Below are positions 6,794 through 15,187 of a stretch of 35,566 nucleotides of DNA, piece after piece. The DNA is from Firmicutes bacterium ADurb.Bin182 (GTDB taxonomy: Bacteria > Bacillota > Clostridia > Christensenellales > CAG-138): positions 1 to 35,566 of the forward strand of contig MWCU01000064.1 of NCBI GenBank assembly GCA_002070205.1, in the 5' to 3' direction. Every line of letters starts with the position of its first letter. Within the stretch, counting starts at the first letter, position 1. Under the pieces are notes generated by a model. The model saw only the letters and a program-made list of their open reading frames with translations, was not told the origin of the DNA and ran no database searches. The translations under genes and the position numbers were made by a program.

Positions 6794-8890
6794 TTAGTCT
6801 TCAGGACGCCAGCCATTAACATATTTATCAACAAGATCGAGTAAACCGTTGTCAAGTTGAAGCTCGGCAGTCCTCAAGTGGTCAATTCTTTGCTTTAGCG
6901 TGTCTTCATCGTCAAATAATTCTATAAGTGCGTTCCAAGCTAAACGCGATTCTCTGCGAACGGCTCGATTGCCAATTATCTGGCGCAAGGATTCACTTCG
7001 CGCGGAGCTAATAATAGCTTGTGTTAATGCGGGTGAATCACCTATTTTAAACGCTTCGGCATTTTTGGTTATAAGTCTTTTCGCATGTAACAATACAATG
7101 AAAATGTCATACTCGTTGAGTAAATTATCTGGAGAAGTAGATTTCACTTCATTTGCCCATTCGTATTCAAGTTGTTTCGCAGCATCTTCAGTAATAAGCT
7201 TATGACCTACTCCTTTAGTATAACCTACTAACTGTATAAGCACATGTTTTGCAGACAATGTAGTTAATTCAGGCAAGATAGAATGAATAGTCGACTCAAT
7301 AACAAAAGGGTCAAGCAAAGATTTAATAAGTCTATAAATTACACGAATTATAACAGTATGAGCATCAAATTCGTACATGCTTCTTCTGTTATGGGGAAGT
7401 TCTGGTAACAGATTAAGTAGTACAATTGTAGCTGGAACAACATGCTTTGGCTCATACATGTCCTCATATACTTCAAGTGCAGCAACGACACTTTGAATTT
7501 GAGATTTCTCAAGAGAACGTAGATATCTACCAAACAAATCTCGGTTGTCCATAAACGACCATGCACGTTCCCCACTAATAAAGGATTTGAAATGTTCGTT
7601 GATGAAACGCTCTAAATACAAATGCAATATATCTTCATGAGCAACACGGCGTTCACGTAACCATTCGTTCTTATAATCAGGTCCATAGTGCATGTTTTCA
7701 ATATGCCTACGAGCAGCGGGGAACAATCTCTTTATCATATTTTGAATTATTATCTTATCTTCGCCTGCTGCTTTGATTATATTTTCAATTTTGGACTTAA
7801 GATGTGGTGAATCATTGTACCCGACTACATATGATGTCGGAGTTGTCAATGCCTCAATTGAAATATGAAACAGATTAAATACGACAGGTATGAAAATACG
7901 GATTGCTTCAAGGGCAAGTACGTCCGCAAGTGCCACTTCTCCATTAAGAGAAACAACAGTTCCTCTGATTCCAACAGCATACCTGCGTACATCACGCATA
8001 TTTCGAATAAGCGGTCTTATTATTTCCATAAAAATATCTAGCCACTCTTGTTCATTAAACGGACCTGCATTTTCAATATCTGCTAAGGCTTTATTAATCG
8101 CTATTAGTGTCTGGTCAGTAAGAACTTGATATGGTATTGGTGGTAAGTCTACAGCGACTTGGAGAATTTTCTCTAAATAATCACAACCGGGAATTCCATC
8201 TTCATTTAATGCAGCTTCAACTCTAACGCGGTCGAAGGCGACTATATAAATAATGTTAGGAAAGTTGGCTGTTAATCGGACCAATTTAAAAATATCCCTT
8301 ATTTCGGGTGTTGATAGTCGGTCAATATCATCAATTATTACCACAATCCTTTTCTCGATTTTAGTCAGAGCATTTTCAATCTTCTTCCTCTGACTACCAA
8401 CACCCATTTTTTGCTGCTGCATAAGCTTTGCAAAAGTGCCTATTAATATACGCCCACGTTCAATCCATGGGCCTACCAAAGGTAACCACCCCATACCTGC
8501 AAACAAATCTCCGTACGAACTTAACTCATCACCAAGTTTTGAAAGATCTTTATGGAGTCTCAATTGAGCAGACAATTCTGTAAAAAAAGATTGCATAAGT
8601 TGCTCGGTTCCACTAAACATCCAAGGGTTAAAATCTAGAACGACAATACTGTCTTTGATTAACTCGTTCTTTACAAGATTTATAAATGAAGTTTTACCAG
8701 AACCCCAAGCGCCAAGAACACCAACAACGTTTCCTGTGCTAGCATCAAGTGATATAATCTGATGTGCAAAAGAGCATGCGAACTCAGTTCTCCCAATTGT
8801 ATCATCTTCAGAGCGCGTGATGGGATTATCGCTAATTATCTTATTAATAACCCAATCGTCAGTATTTGACTCAACTGCAGAGTTAATCAT
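6794..8890 (-). CDS. KAP family P-loop NTPase
   Basis: This 698-residue protein of the KAP NTPase family (PF07693) has a Walker A loop GAWGSGKTS at about 60-68 and a Walker B stretch RIVVIIDDIDRL at about 181-192. Between them lies NPWMFSGTEQL, the NPW signature seen in KAP proteins. A moderately hydrophobic stretch (about 128-156) lies where many members insert membrane helices. The C-terminal 450 residues are helical and unassigned. KAP NTPases occur in mobile elements and several are linked to anti-phage defence. That role here is inference. ATG at 8890 is chosen because GAGGAG (8897-8902) precedes it at the right distance. An ATG five codons earlier lacks a ribosome site. It has its own promoter and stands between two copies of the helicase tail, which suggests insertion. 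Confidence 0.85.
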   Translation of the reverse strand: MINSAVESNTDDWVINKIISDNPITRSEDDTIGRTEFACSFAHQIISLDASTGNVVGVLGAWGSGKTSFINLVKNELIKDSIVVLDFNPWMFSGTEQLMQSFFTELSAQLRLHKDLSKLGDELSSYGDLFAGMGWLPLVGPWIERGRILIGTFAKLMQQQKMGVGSQRKKIENALTKIEKRIVVIIDDIDRLSTPEIRDIFKLVRLTANFPNIIYIVAFDRVRVEAALNEDGIPGCDYLEKILQVAVDLPPIPYQVLTDQTLIAINKALADIENAGPFNEQEWLDIFMEIIRPLIRNMRDVRRYAVGIRGTVVSLNGEVALADVLALEAIRIFIPVVFNLFHISIEALTTPTSYVVGYNDSPHLKSKIENIIKAAGEDKIIIQNMIKRLFPAARRHIENMHYGPDYKNEWLRERRVAHEDILHLYLERFINEHFKSFISGERAWSFMDNRDLFGRYLRSLEKSQIQSVVAALEVYEDMYEPKHVVPATIVLLNLLPELPHNRRSMYEFDAHTVIIRVIYRLIKSLLDPFVIESTIHSILPELTTLSAKHVLIQLVGYTKGVGHKLITEDAAKQLEYEWANEVKSTSPDNLLNEYDIFIVLLHAKRLITKNAEAFKIGDSPALTQAIISSARSESLRQIIGNRAVRRESRLAWNALIELFDDEDTLKQRIDHLRTAELQLDNGLLDLVDKYVNGWRPED

Positions 8891-8943
8891 TTTTTTACTC
8901 CTCATTATTGTTTTGGGTTGTTACTGAAATGTCTCTTGTCTTA

Positions 8944-8972
8944 ATTATAACCTTATTGTTTTTTGACAGCAA
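8944..8972 (-). promoter_or_regulatory. Promoter of the KAP NTPase gene
   Basis: On the minus strand TTGCTG (8967-8972), a 17-base spacer and a perfect TATAAT (8944-8949) lie about 54 bases before the ATG at 8890. The rest of 8891-9225 is AT-rich and carries hairpin copy 3. Confidence 0.65.
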
Positions 8973-9101
8973 CACTTATAGATGCGGGAGAAAATAAAGG
9001 AAATTCACTTTTTTTCAGTTGGTTTTAGTTGGATATTAAAATTATGTATTTAAAATTACCGTTCTTTACCGAACAGCAGCGAAATCGTATATAAAAAATT
9101 C

Positions 9102-9134
9102 ACAAAATGCAGCGACATGTGCGGTGCATTTTAT
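9102..9134. repeat. Hairpin repeat, copy 3
   Basis: ACAAAATGCA (9102-9111) pairs at nine of ten positions with TGCATTTTAT (9125-9134). The loop GCGACATGTGCGG differs by one base from copy 1. The flanks AAATTC and ACCTTGCAA match copy 1, and homology continues to about 9170. A decayed end of the 56-bp unit precedes it at 9069-9092. Confidence 0.7.
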
Positions 9135-9210
9135 ACCTTGCAACAAAACTGCCCGGAAAACGTCGCAACGTTTTTAAGTGACCGTGTAAAAACTCCGAAG
9201 GGCTCGCAGG

Positions 9211-9228
9211 TAAGACCCTGAGGTCTTA
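9211..9228. other. Hairpin at the natural stop codon of the helicase
   Basis: TAAGACC (9211-9217) and GGTCTTA (9222-9228) form a seven-base stem with loop CTGA. The TAA that would end the frameshift-restored helicase (9226-9228, minus strand) opens this hairpin, the same arrangement as in the fragment at 6366-6395. Confidence 0.5.
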
Positions 9229-9296
9229 ACTGCGAAAAGGCTTTGCCTTGCTTGCCTTTTCCGCCGCTATCCTTCTCCCCTTGAAAGTAATGCCGT

Positions 9297-10865
9297 TCAT
9301 CCCCGAAAGACCGAATCGGCTCTGTCCTTCGGGACCTCGATAAAGCAGAATTTATCATACATGCTGATGCCTTTGACCTGGCGAGCCGAAACCTTCGCGT
9401 TTTCGCTCACAAGCTTTGCGACGTCGCGGGCGCTTACCTTATCCATTCTGCCGATATTCAAAAACAGACGGGCAGCTGTTCCCGAATCCCGCTTCTGCCT
9501 TTCCGTTCCCTCACGCTTGCGTTTTATGACGGGCGGTTCATCCGGCAATATAAGTTCCGCGGCGGGATTCGCCGGCGTCATTGCCTGCTTCAAAAGCGCC
9601 GCCGCGATGTCCGCTATTTCATATGCCCCTCCGCTTTCCTTCATAAACTTATCTATATACGCTCTCTGGCGAAGGATATTGCTCGTGCCGATATATGCAA
9701 GCGCGCCTCCTAAAAGCACGTCCGCCTTTATGCGCTCAACGTCCGTGTGCGCGGGGGCCGCAACGGGCTCAATGACGGAACGGGTATACCGCATGATGCT
9801 TTTCAGGCGGGGCACCTCCCGCGGGGTGCACAAAGTATAGGCTAAACCGCTGCGGTTCGCGCGCCCCGTCCTGCCGATGCGATGAACGTAATACTCTTCG
9901 TCCAGCGGGATATCAAAATTGATTACCGCGTCGATATCTTCAACATCGATTCCTCTCGCAGCGACGTCGGTCGCGACCAGAATGGAAAGACGTCCTTTGC
10001 GGAAAGCCTCCATGACGTGATCGCGCGAAGATTGCTTCATGTCGCCGTGAAGCGCTTCTGAAGGGTAGCCGCGAAGGTTCAAAAAACCCGTCAAATCGTC
10101 CACCATGCGCTTCGTATTGCAAAACACAAGGCACAGCTTGAAACCGTTTACGTCGATAAGCCTTGTAAGCACGTCAGCTTTGTTTTTTGGCTTGACCTCG
10201 ATGTAGTATTGCTTTACAAGATCCACCGTCAGCTTTTCGGCCGTCGTGCTGACTGTCCGCGCTTCGCGCTGATAGGAATGGGCGATGCGCTTTATGTCGG
10301 AGGAGATGGTAGCGGAAAAAAGCACGGTCTGCCTGTCGTCGGGTACGCTTTCGAGAATAGTGTCGATGTCCTCCCTAAAGCCCATGTTGAGCATTTCATC
10401 CGCTTCATCCAAAACGACCGTTTCGACTTTGTCCAAAACGATGCTCTTTCTTCGCATGTGGTCCATAAGCCTGCCCGGCGTTGCGGCCACTATCTGCGGT
10501 TTTTGCCTCAAAGAAGCAAGCTGGCGGTCGATGCCCTGCCCGCCGTAGATCGCGGCGATGCGAAGGCCGGTCATGGAAGAACCGGCTTTTTTCAGCTCTT
10601 CGACTATCTGGACCGCAAGCTCGCGAGTGGGGCAAAGAATCAGCGCCTGGAGGGAAGGATCTTTTGTATCGATCTTTTCAAGAAGCGGTATTCCGAACGC
10701 CAGAGTCTTTCCGGTCCCCGTAGGCGCCTGCGCCACAATATCGAATCCTTCAAGCATCAAAGGTATGCTTTCGCGCTGGATGGGAGTCATTTCGGAATAG
10801 CCCATGTTAAAAACGGAATTTTTGATGTCTTCGCTTATGTTCAAATCGTTAAACAGTTCTGTCAT
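9297..10865 (-). CDS. DEAD-box RNA helicase, DeaD/CsdA type, with frameshifted C-terminus
   Basis: This ATP-dependent RNA helicase is probably involved in ribosome assembly or cold adaptation. Its motifs are complete: Q motif MTPIQ (26-30), Walker A AQAPTGTGKT (45-54), PTRELA (79-84), TPGR (129-132), DEAD (153-156), SAT (184-186) and HRIGRTGRA near 330. A DbpA-type RNA-binding domain ends the protein. The start has AGGAAAGAG just upstream. The frame closes at 9297 after DRADSVFRG. Comparison with the copy at 6386-6673 shows one base missing near 9301-9310. Restoring it would continue through MNGITFKGRR to the TAA at 9226-9228, adding about 25 residues. The core is intact, so activity may survive. 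A sequencing error is possible. Confidence 0.9.
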   Translation of the reverse strand: MTELFNDLNISEDIKNSVFNMGYSEMTPIQRESIPLMLEGFDIVAQAPTGTGKTLAFGIPLLEKIDTKDPSLQALILCPTRELAVQIVEELKKAGSSMTGLRIAAIYGGQGIDRQLASLRQKPQIVAATPGRLMDHMRRKSIVLDKVETVVLDEADEMLNMGFREDIDTILESVPDDRQTVLFSATISSDIKRIAHSYQREARTVSTTAEKLTVDLVKQYYIEVKPKNKADVLTRLIDVNGFKLCLVFCNTKRMVDDLTGFLNLRGYPSEALHGDMKQSSRDHVMEAFRKGRLSILVATDVAARGIDVEDIDAVINFDIPLDEEYYVHRIGRTGRANRSGLAYTLCTPREVPRLKSIMRYTRSVIEPVAAPAHTDVERIKADVLLGGALAYIGTSNILRQRAYIDKFMKESGGAYEIADIAAALLKQAMTPANPAAELILPDEPPVIKRKREGTERQKRDSGTAARLFLNIGRMDKVSARDVAKLVSENAKVSARQVKGISMYDKFCFIEVPKDRADSVFRG

Positions 10866-10929
10866 AGTTTCTCTTTCCTGTTATTTTTTAACGGCGAGTC
10901 ATTATACCATAACTTCAAATAAATATATA

Positions 10930-10958
10930 TTGATTATTTGCTGCGCCTGTACAATAAT
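10930..10958 (+). promoter_or_regulatory. Possible promoter of xpt-guaA
   Basis: TTGATT at 10930-10935 and AATAAT at 10953-10958 are 17 bases apart, 34 bases before the xpt ATG. The match is moderate. The 127 bases between helicase and xpt are too short and lack the conserved core of a purine riboswitch, which precedes xpt in Bacillus. Confidence 0.35.
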
Positions 10959-10992
10959 ATTCTTCATAACGCACAAACGGAGGAATATCGAC

Positions 10993-11574
10993 ATGCAGCT
11001 TCTCAAAGACAGGATCTTGAAGGAAGGCAAGGTGCTGCCCGGCAACATAATCAAGGTGGACGGCTTTTTGAATCACAGGGTGGACATTGCCCTCATGAAA
11101 GAAATTGCGCGCGAATTTCGCCGTTTGTTCAAAGCGGACGGACTCACCGCAATACTCACCGTTGAAGCTTCCGGCATCGCGCTCGCCGCTGTCTGCGCGG
11201 AGGAGTTCGGCCTTCCTTTGCTTTTCGCCAAAAAGGCAAAATCCGATAACATCGAAGGCGGGCTTTATCGCAGCGATATATACTCCTACACCTATAAAAA
11301 ACAGGTAACGCTGATACTCTCAAAACAGTGGCTCACCGAAAAAGACCGCGTGCTCATAATCGACGATTTTCTGGCAAACGGCGAAGCGCTCCGCGGGCTT
11401 ATCGAAATCATAAAACAGGCGGGCGCAAAACTGGAAGGCATAGGCATCGCGATCGAAAAGGGCTTCCAGCCGGGCGGCGAAAGGATACGCCGGATGGGAT
11501 ATGACCTTAAATCTCTGGCGATAATAGATGAAGCTAACGACAACGGCATCAAGTTCAGGGAGGAAACGCGGTGA
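10993..11574 (+). CDS. xpt: Xanthine phosphoribosyltransferase
   Basis: This cytoplasmic salvage enzyme joins xanthine to PRPP to make XMP. The 193-residue protein has the type I phosphoribosyltransferase fold. VEASGIALA lies near residues 56-64, a lysine-rich loop FAKKAKS sits where Xpt proteins bind base, and the PRPP-binding motif [14 protein letters not shown] is in the second half. The sequence runs from [12 protein letters not shown] to the end without gaps relative to Xpt as I know it. ATG at 10993 is set by GGAGGAA at 10979-10985. An upstream in-frame extension has no ribosome site. Its TGA overlaps the GTG start of guaA, so the two are translationally coupled. The pairing makes sense because XMP is the substrate of GuaA. 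Confidence 0.93.
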   Translation: MQLLKDRILKEGKVLPGNIIKVDGFLNHRVDIALMKEIAREFRRLFKADGLTAILTVEASGIALAAVCAEEFGLPLLFAKKAKSDNIEGGLYRSDIYSYTYKKQVTLILSKQWLTEKDRVLIIDDFLANGEALRGLIEIIKQAGAKLEGIGIAIEKGFQPGGERIRRMGYDLKSLAIIDEANDNGIKFREETR

Positions 11575-13097
11575 CCGAACGCATTGCTATTTTGGATTTC
11601 GGCGGACAGTACAACCGGCTTATCGCGAGGCGGGTACGTGAAGCGGGAGTATACAGCGAGCTTCTGCCCCACGACGCGGACATTGAAAGAATAAAGGGGA
11701 CATGCCTTTCCGGAATTATCCTGACGGGCGGCCCCGACAGCGTATATGCGGAAAACGCAAAAGTCTGCGATAACCGGATATTCGATATCGACGTTCCGGT
11801 TTTGGGCATTTGCTACGGGATGCAGTACATCGCAAAGGTTTTCGGCGGGTCGACAGAACCCTCGGACATAAAGGAATACGGCAGGACCGCCCTTCGCTTC
11901 ATACCCCACCCGTTATTTGAAAATGTAAAAAAGAATACGGTATTGATGAGCCACAACGACAGGGTCACGAAGACTCCGAAGGGCTTTTCCGTCATCGCGT
12001 CTACCGACAACTGTCCTGTCGCAGCTTTCGCGGATGACGAAAGGAAGCTTTACGGGCTGCAGTTCCATGCTGAGGTCACTCATTCCGACGAGGGCGCCCT
12101 CGTCATTGAAAATTTCTTAAAAAATATCTGCAAACTGAAATGCACCTGGCGTACGGAAAACATATTAACCGAAATGATAGAAGCCGTAAAAGCCAAAGTC
12201 GGGAACGGGCGCGTTCTCGGCGCGCTGAGCGGGGGCGTTGATTCCTCCGTCGCCGCGGCGCTCGTGCACAAGGCGATAGGCGACCGGCTGACCTGCATAT
12301 TCGTGGACCACGGACTATTAAGGCTCAACGAAGCGGAGGAGGTCATCGGCTTTTATCGCGACAAGCTCGGGCTTAATATCAAAGCGGTGGACGCGCGGGA
12401 GCGGTTTTTAACGAAGCTTTCCGGCGTGACGGAGCCCGAAGAAAAGCGCAAGATCATAGGCGAGCAGTTCATAAGGGTGTTTGAGGAGCAGGCGAAGCTT
12501 CTGGGCGGAGCCGACTACCTGCTGCAGGGAACAATATACTCGGACGTTATAGAGAGCGGCGCGGGAGCCGGCCATACTATCAAAAGCCATCACAACGTCG
12601 GCGGGCTGCCTGAAGATATCGGTTTCAAGGGGCTTATCGAGCCTTTGAGGGACCTTTTCAAAGACGAGGTCAGGCATTTGGGAGAGAGCCTCGGCATCCC
12701 GCATGAGCTCGTTTGGCGGCAGCCGTTTCCGGGTCCCGGACTTGCCATCCGCGTAATAGGCGACATTACCGCCGAAAAGCTTGATATACTTCGAAAGAGC
12801 GACTTCATACTGAGAGATGAAATAAAAAAGGCCGGCCTTGGAGATAAAGTCTGGCAGTACTTTACCGTGTTCACCGGGATCCGCAGCGTCGGGGTAATGG
12901 GCGACGTTAGAACTTACGACTATACGATCGGCGTTAGGGCTGTGACATCGACCGACGCCATGACCGTCGATTGGGCCCGCCTGCCTTACGAACTTCTGCA
13001 AGCCGTCAGCGAGCGTATAATAGCAGAAGTTCCGCATGTAAACAGAGTCGTATACGACATAACGTCCAAACCGCCCGGAACCATTGAGTGGGAATGA
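11571..13097 (+). CDS. guaA: GMP synthase (glutamine-hydrolysing)
   Basis: This enzyme converts XMP to GMP using ATP and glutamine. The N-terminal class I glutamine amidotransferase domain has nucleophile C81 in GICYGMQ and the H166/E168 pair in LQFHAEV. The ATP pyrophosphatase domain carries the PP-loop SGGVDSS (220-226). The C-terminal dimerisation domain ends with the family signature KPPGTIEWE. At 508 residues it is full length. The GTG start overlaps the xpt stop (GTGA). A strong terminator follows at 13207. Sequence composition is clearly GC-richer than the genes at the left edge. Confidence 0.96.
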   Translation: MTERIAILDFGGQYNRLIARRVREAGVYSELLPHDADIERIKGTCLSGIILTGGPDSVYAENAKVCDNRIFDIDVPVLGICYGMQYIAKVFGGSTEPSDIKEYGRTALRFIPHPLFENVKKNTVLMSHNDRVTKTPKGFSVIASTDNCPVAAFADDERKLYGLQFHAEVTHSDEGALVIENFLKNICKLKCTWRTENILTEMIEAVKAKVGNGRVLGALSGGVDSSVAAALVHKAIGDRLTCIFVDHGLLRLNEAEEVIGFYRDKLGLNIKAVDARERFLTKLSGVTEPEEKRKIIGEQFIRVFEEQAKLLGGADYLLQGTIYSDVIESGAGAGHTIKSHHNVGGLPEDIGFKGLIEPLRDLFKDEVRHLGESLGIPHELVWRQPFPGPGLAIRVIGDITAEKLDILRKSDFILRDEIKKAGLGDKVWQYFTVFTGIRSVGVMGDVRTYDYTIGVRAVTSTDAMTVDWARLPYELLQAVSERIIAEVPHVNRVVYDITSKPPGTIEWE

Positions 13098-13206
13098 TTC
13101 TCGAATTGCCGGAAAAGCCCGTAAAACAGGTACTTTTTGAATTTCAAAAAAGGGCTTGAGGCAGCGTTTTAGCGGCATCAGTATAAGTCCATAGAATTAA
13201 AAACCG

Positions 13207-13250
13207 GAGCTGTCTGATTTGAAAGTCAGGCAGCTCTTTTTATTTTTTTT
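13207..13250 (+). terminator. Rho-independent terminator after guaA
   Basis: GAGCTGTCTGA (13207-13217) pairs with TCAGGCAGCTC (13226-13236), including one G-U pair, and is followed at once by a long T-rich run up to 13250. Confidence 0.9.
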
Positions 13251-13777
13251 TACATATCCTTCAGCTTCCAGCTTACTTTTTCACAGACCCTGTAAGCTTT
13301 ATACAGAACTGACTAAAAAGAAGACAGAATCAATTTCCTTGATAAGAAGATTGTAGGCTTGACGGATGCGAAGCAGGAAATATCCGTTATCACGCAGAAC
13401 TGCAGTGAAAAGCCGGAGTATCAGCTGCCGGCGCGCAATGTAGCTGGTGCGTATGGCATATTAAAGGAACGAAACAGGCATATATAAAGCATTACAATAA
13501 AATGTGCTCAACCTCTCGTGCCCCAAACAGAGAAAAATGGCTTATTAATCCGGATGACTTTGACGATATTAATTAGGACATTCTGCTTTTATGAAAGGCG
13601 TTTATCGTATAAACTTTTGGTCATCATCATTGACTGACCGCGTGCAAGGCACCTAAAATGCCCTGTGAGAGTTGATAAAGTAAAAACAATAAAGTGCAAA
13701 GCATTGCCTGACGATATAAGGTTCATAAACACAGAACATACAAAAATGTTTAGCGCCGGAAATATTCGCAGAGCGCA
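13251..13777. other. Gene-poor stretch with decayed coding remnants
   Basis: No intact gene is visible. Two short coding-like pieces stand out on the plus strand. One, about 13320-13490, reads as a soluble helical peptide (INFLDKKIVGLTDAKQ, later a stop). The other, in a different frame, ends at the TAG of 13574-13576 with NREKWLINPDDFDDIN. The second looks like the end of a small excisionase or helix-turn-helix protein, so this may be one old frameshifted gene of a lost element. The evidence is weak. Confidence 0.3.
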
Positions 13778-13807
13778 TTGCTATTGTTTCAAGATATAGA
13801 ATATAAT
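13778..13807 (+). promoter_or_regulatory. Promoter of the dpn genes
   Basis: TTGCTA (13778-13783), an 18-base spacer and a perfect TATAAT (13802-13807) give a start of transcription near 13814. That leaves about 87 bases of leader before the predicted initiation codon at 13901. Confidence 0.6.
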
Positions 13808-13882
13808 GTCAGCATGTAATATATAAGAAGGTTCGTTATTCAATACATAACTGCAAAAGAAGCAAAGAAAGGAATTTCTCTT

Positions 13883-13891
13883 AAAGGAAGG
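13883..13891 (+). promoter_or_regulatory. Ribosome binding site pointing to an ATA start codon
   Basis: AAAGGAAGG lies nine bases before ATA at 13901 and 75 bases before the first in-frame ATG (13967), so it decides for initiation at the ATA position. An in-frame TAA at 13895-13897 closes the frame upstream. Confidence 0.7.
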
Positions 13892-13900
13892 CGATAACAT

Positions 13901-14683
13901 ATAAATCTATATTTTGATACAACACTGGCTTCCGGATATAAAAATTCATCTCAACGCATAAGACGTATGACCGAAGGATGGGTAAAAAGCAATATGTTTT
14001 GCCCGCGGTGCGGGAATTTAAAGATTGAACAATTTACCAATAATAAACCGGTTGCAGATTTTTTTTGCTCAAAATGCAATAATCAATATGAGTTAAAAAG
14101 CAAAAGCGGCCGACTCGGCGGGAAAGTAAATGACGGTGCTTATAACACCATGATAGAGCGCATAAAAAGCGACATTAACCCTGACTTTTTCTTCCTTAGT
14201 TATGAACCCGAAAAACAAAAAGTTACATCATTTGTCGTTGTGCCGAAGTATTTTTTTGTTCCGAATATTATTGAAGAACGAGAACCGCTTGCTGAAACTG
14301 CAAGGCGAGCCGGCTGGACGGGTTGTAATATTTTGCTAAACGCTATTCCCGCACAGGGACGCATCTTCATTATTCGAAACGGCGTTGAAGAGAACAGGGA
14401 AACCGTTATAACTAAGTTAAGCCGTTCACGCTCATTAGAAATAAGGGATGTTGAAGCAAGAGGATGGTTATTTGACGTTCTGAATTGCGTTAATGCAATA
14501 GCCGATGATGTGTTTACACTTGATAAAGTTTATGAATATGAACCGTTGCTTTCGGCAAAACACCCCGGAAATAATAATATAAAAGCGAAAATTCGACAAC
14601 AGCTTCAGCTTTTGAGAGATAAAGGTTATATAGAATTTTTAGCTCGAGGACGGTATAAAAAATATGAGGATGTATTGAAATGA
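13901..14683 (+). CDS. dpnI: DpnI-type methyl-directed restriction endonuclease with an ATA start position
   Basis: This is a homologue of DpnI, the endonuclease that cuts GATC only when the adenine is methylated. From the ATA at 13901 the protein aligns with DpnI without a gap at its N-terminus. As a result the catalytic residues fall at the same numbers: D53 in PVADFF, and E64 and K66 in YELKSK. The zinc-finger cysteines are C34, C37, C56 and C59. The C-terminal winged helix (IKAKIRQQLQLLRDKG) is complete, giving 260 residues against 254 in DpnI. There is no ATG, GTG or TTG between the in-frame stop at 13895 and the ATG at 13967. Either ATA is used as a rare start, or the start codon was lost and a protein lacking 22 residues is made. 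It overlaps dpnD by ATGA. Confidence 0.88.
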   Translation: MNLYFDTTLASGYKNSSQRIRRMTEGWVKSNMFCPRCGNLKIEQFTNNKPVADFFCSKCNNQYELKSKSGRLGGKVNDGAYNTMIERIKSDINPDFFFLSYEPEKQKVTSFVVVPKYFFVPNIIEEREPLAETARRAGWTGCNILLNAIPAQGRIFIIRNGVEENRETVITKLSRSRSLEIRDVEARGWLFDVLNCVNAIADDVFTLDKVYEYEPLLSAKHPGNNNIKAKIRQQLQLLRDKGYIEFLARGRYKKYEDVLK

Positions 14684-14883
14684 AACGCAAATTCATTATT
14701 GTAATTGAAGAGACTGTCGCCGAGGAGTTTGAAGTATTTGCAAAGAATAGCGAAGAGGCTCTTGAAAAGGCGAAAAAGAACTATAAAACATGCAAATTTG
14801 TTCTTGAGCCGGGAAATGTCCGTTCTAAGCAGATGGCAATTATGACTCCTGGAGAAGACGCTACAGGATGGTTCGAATTTTAA
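14680..14883 (+). CDS. dpnD: DpnD/PcfM family small protein
   Basis: This 67-residue acidic protein starts inside the stop codon of the DpnI homologue (ATGA), so it is translationally coupled. It reads as a beta strand (KFIIVIEETV), a helix with EEALEKAKKNYK, and a conserved end (VLEPGNVRSKQMAI ... WFEF). This matches the DpnD/PcfM family (PF14207). In Streptococcus pneumoniae, dpnD follows the DpnI gene in the same cassette. Its biochemical role is unknown. PcfM members occur in conjugative elements. The pairing strengthens the DpnI call for the gene upstream. Confidence 0.8.
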   Translation: MKRKFIIVIEETVAEEFEVFAKNSEEALEKAKKNYKTCKFVLEPGNVRSKQMAIMTPGEDATGWFEF

Positions 14884-14896
14884 AAAAGCGATTTTC

Positions 14897-14921
14897 CTGG
14901 GGCAAGGTCAACCTTGCCCAG
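14897..14921 (+). terminator. Hairpin after dpnD
   Basis: CTGGGGCAAGG (14897-14907) pairs with CCTTGCCCAG (14912-14921) with one bulged G and loop TCAA. The following T-run is weak, so termination may be partial. The rest of 14922-15158 shows no gene. Confidence 0.5.
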
Positions 14922-15158
14922 TTCCATTTCGGAAACCGGCAGTAAAGTGCGGCAACACACAGCCTTTTTAGTATCCTCAAGCATCAATTTCGGTTAAGTT
15001 TCTTCCGACCCGCTGTTTTTTCCTTTGTCACAACTCTTCTTTTTGTCATGTCAAAATTCTTCACATTGCATCGACCGCCTTTTTAGTATTTAAGCAATCA
15101 TTCATTTCACAGCCGTAGTCGAATATAATGATATGAACGCAAAAAAACAATACAAATG

Positions 15159-15187
15159 TTGCAATTAATTACAATAACGAGTAAAAT
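15159..15187 (+). promoter_or_regulatory. Promoter of the sugar ABC operon
   Basis: TTGCAA (15159-15164), a 17-base spacer and TAAAAT (15182-15187) lie about 110 bases before the binding-protein start. The -35 lies inside operator-like palindrome 1. Confidence 0.55.

Noticed and set aside
6360..6797. A plus-strand frame opposite the helicase fragment
   Set aside because: It is the antisense shadow of the helicase tail. The minus-strand reading matches a known domain.
10209..10922. Long plus-strand frames opposite the helicase
   Set aside because: They are antisense to a fully conserved helicase and show no family features.
10866..10992. A purine riboswitch before xpt
   Set aside because: The region is too short and lacks the conserved three-way junction loops.
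12408..13178. A 256-codon minus-strand frame opposite guaA
   Set aside because: It is antisense to the conserved GMP synthase, with no ribosome site.
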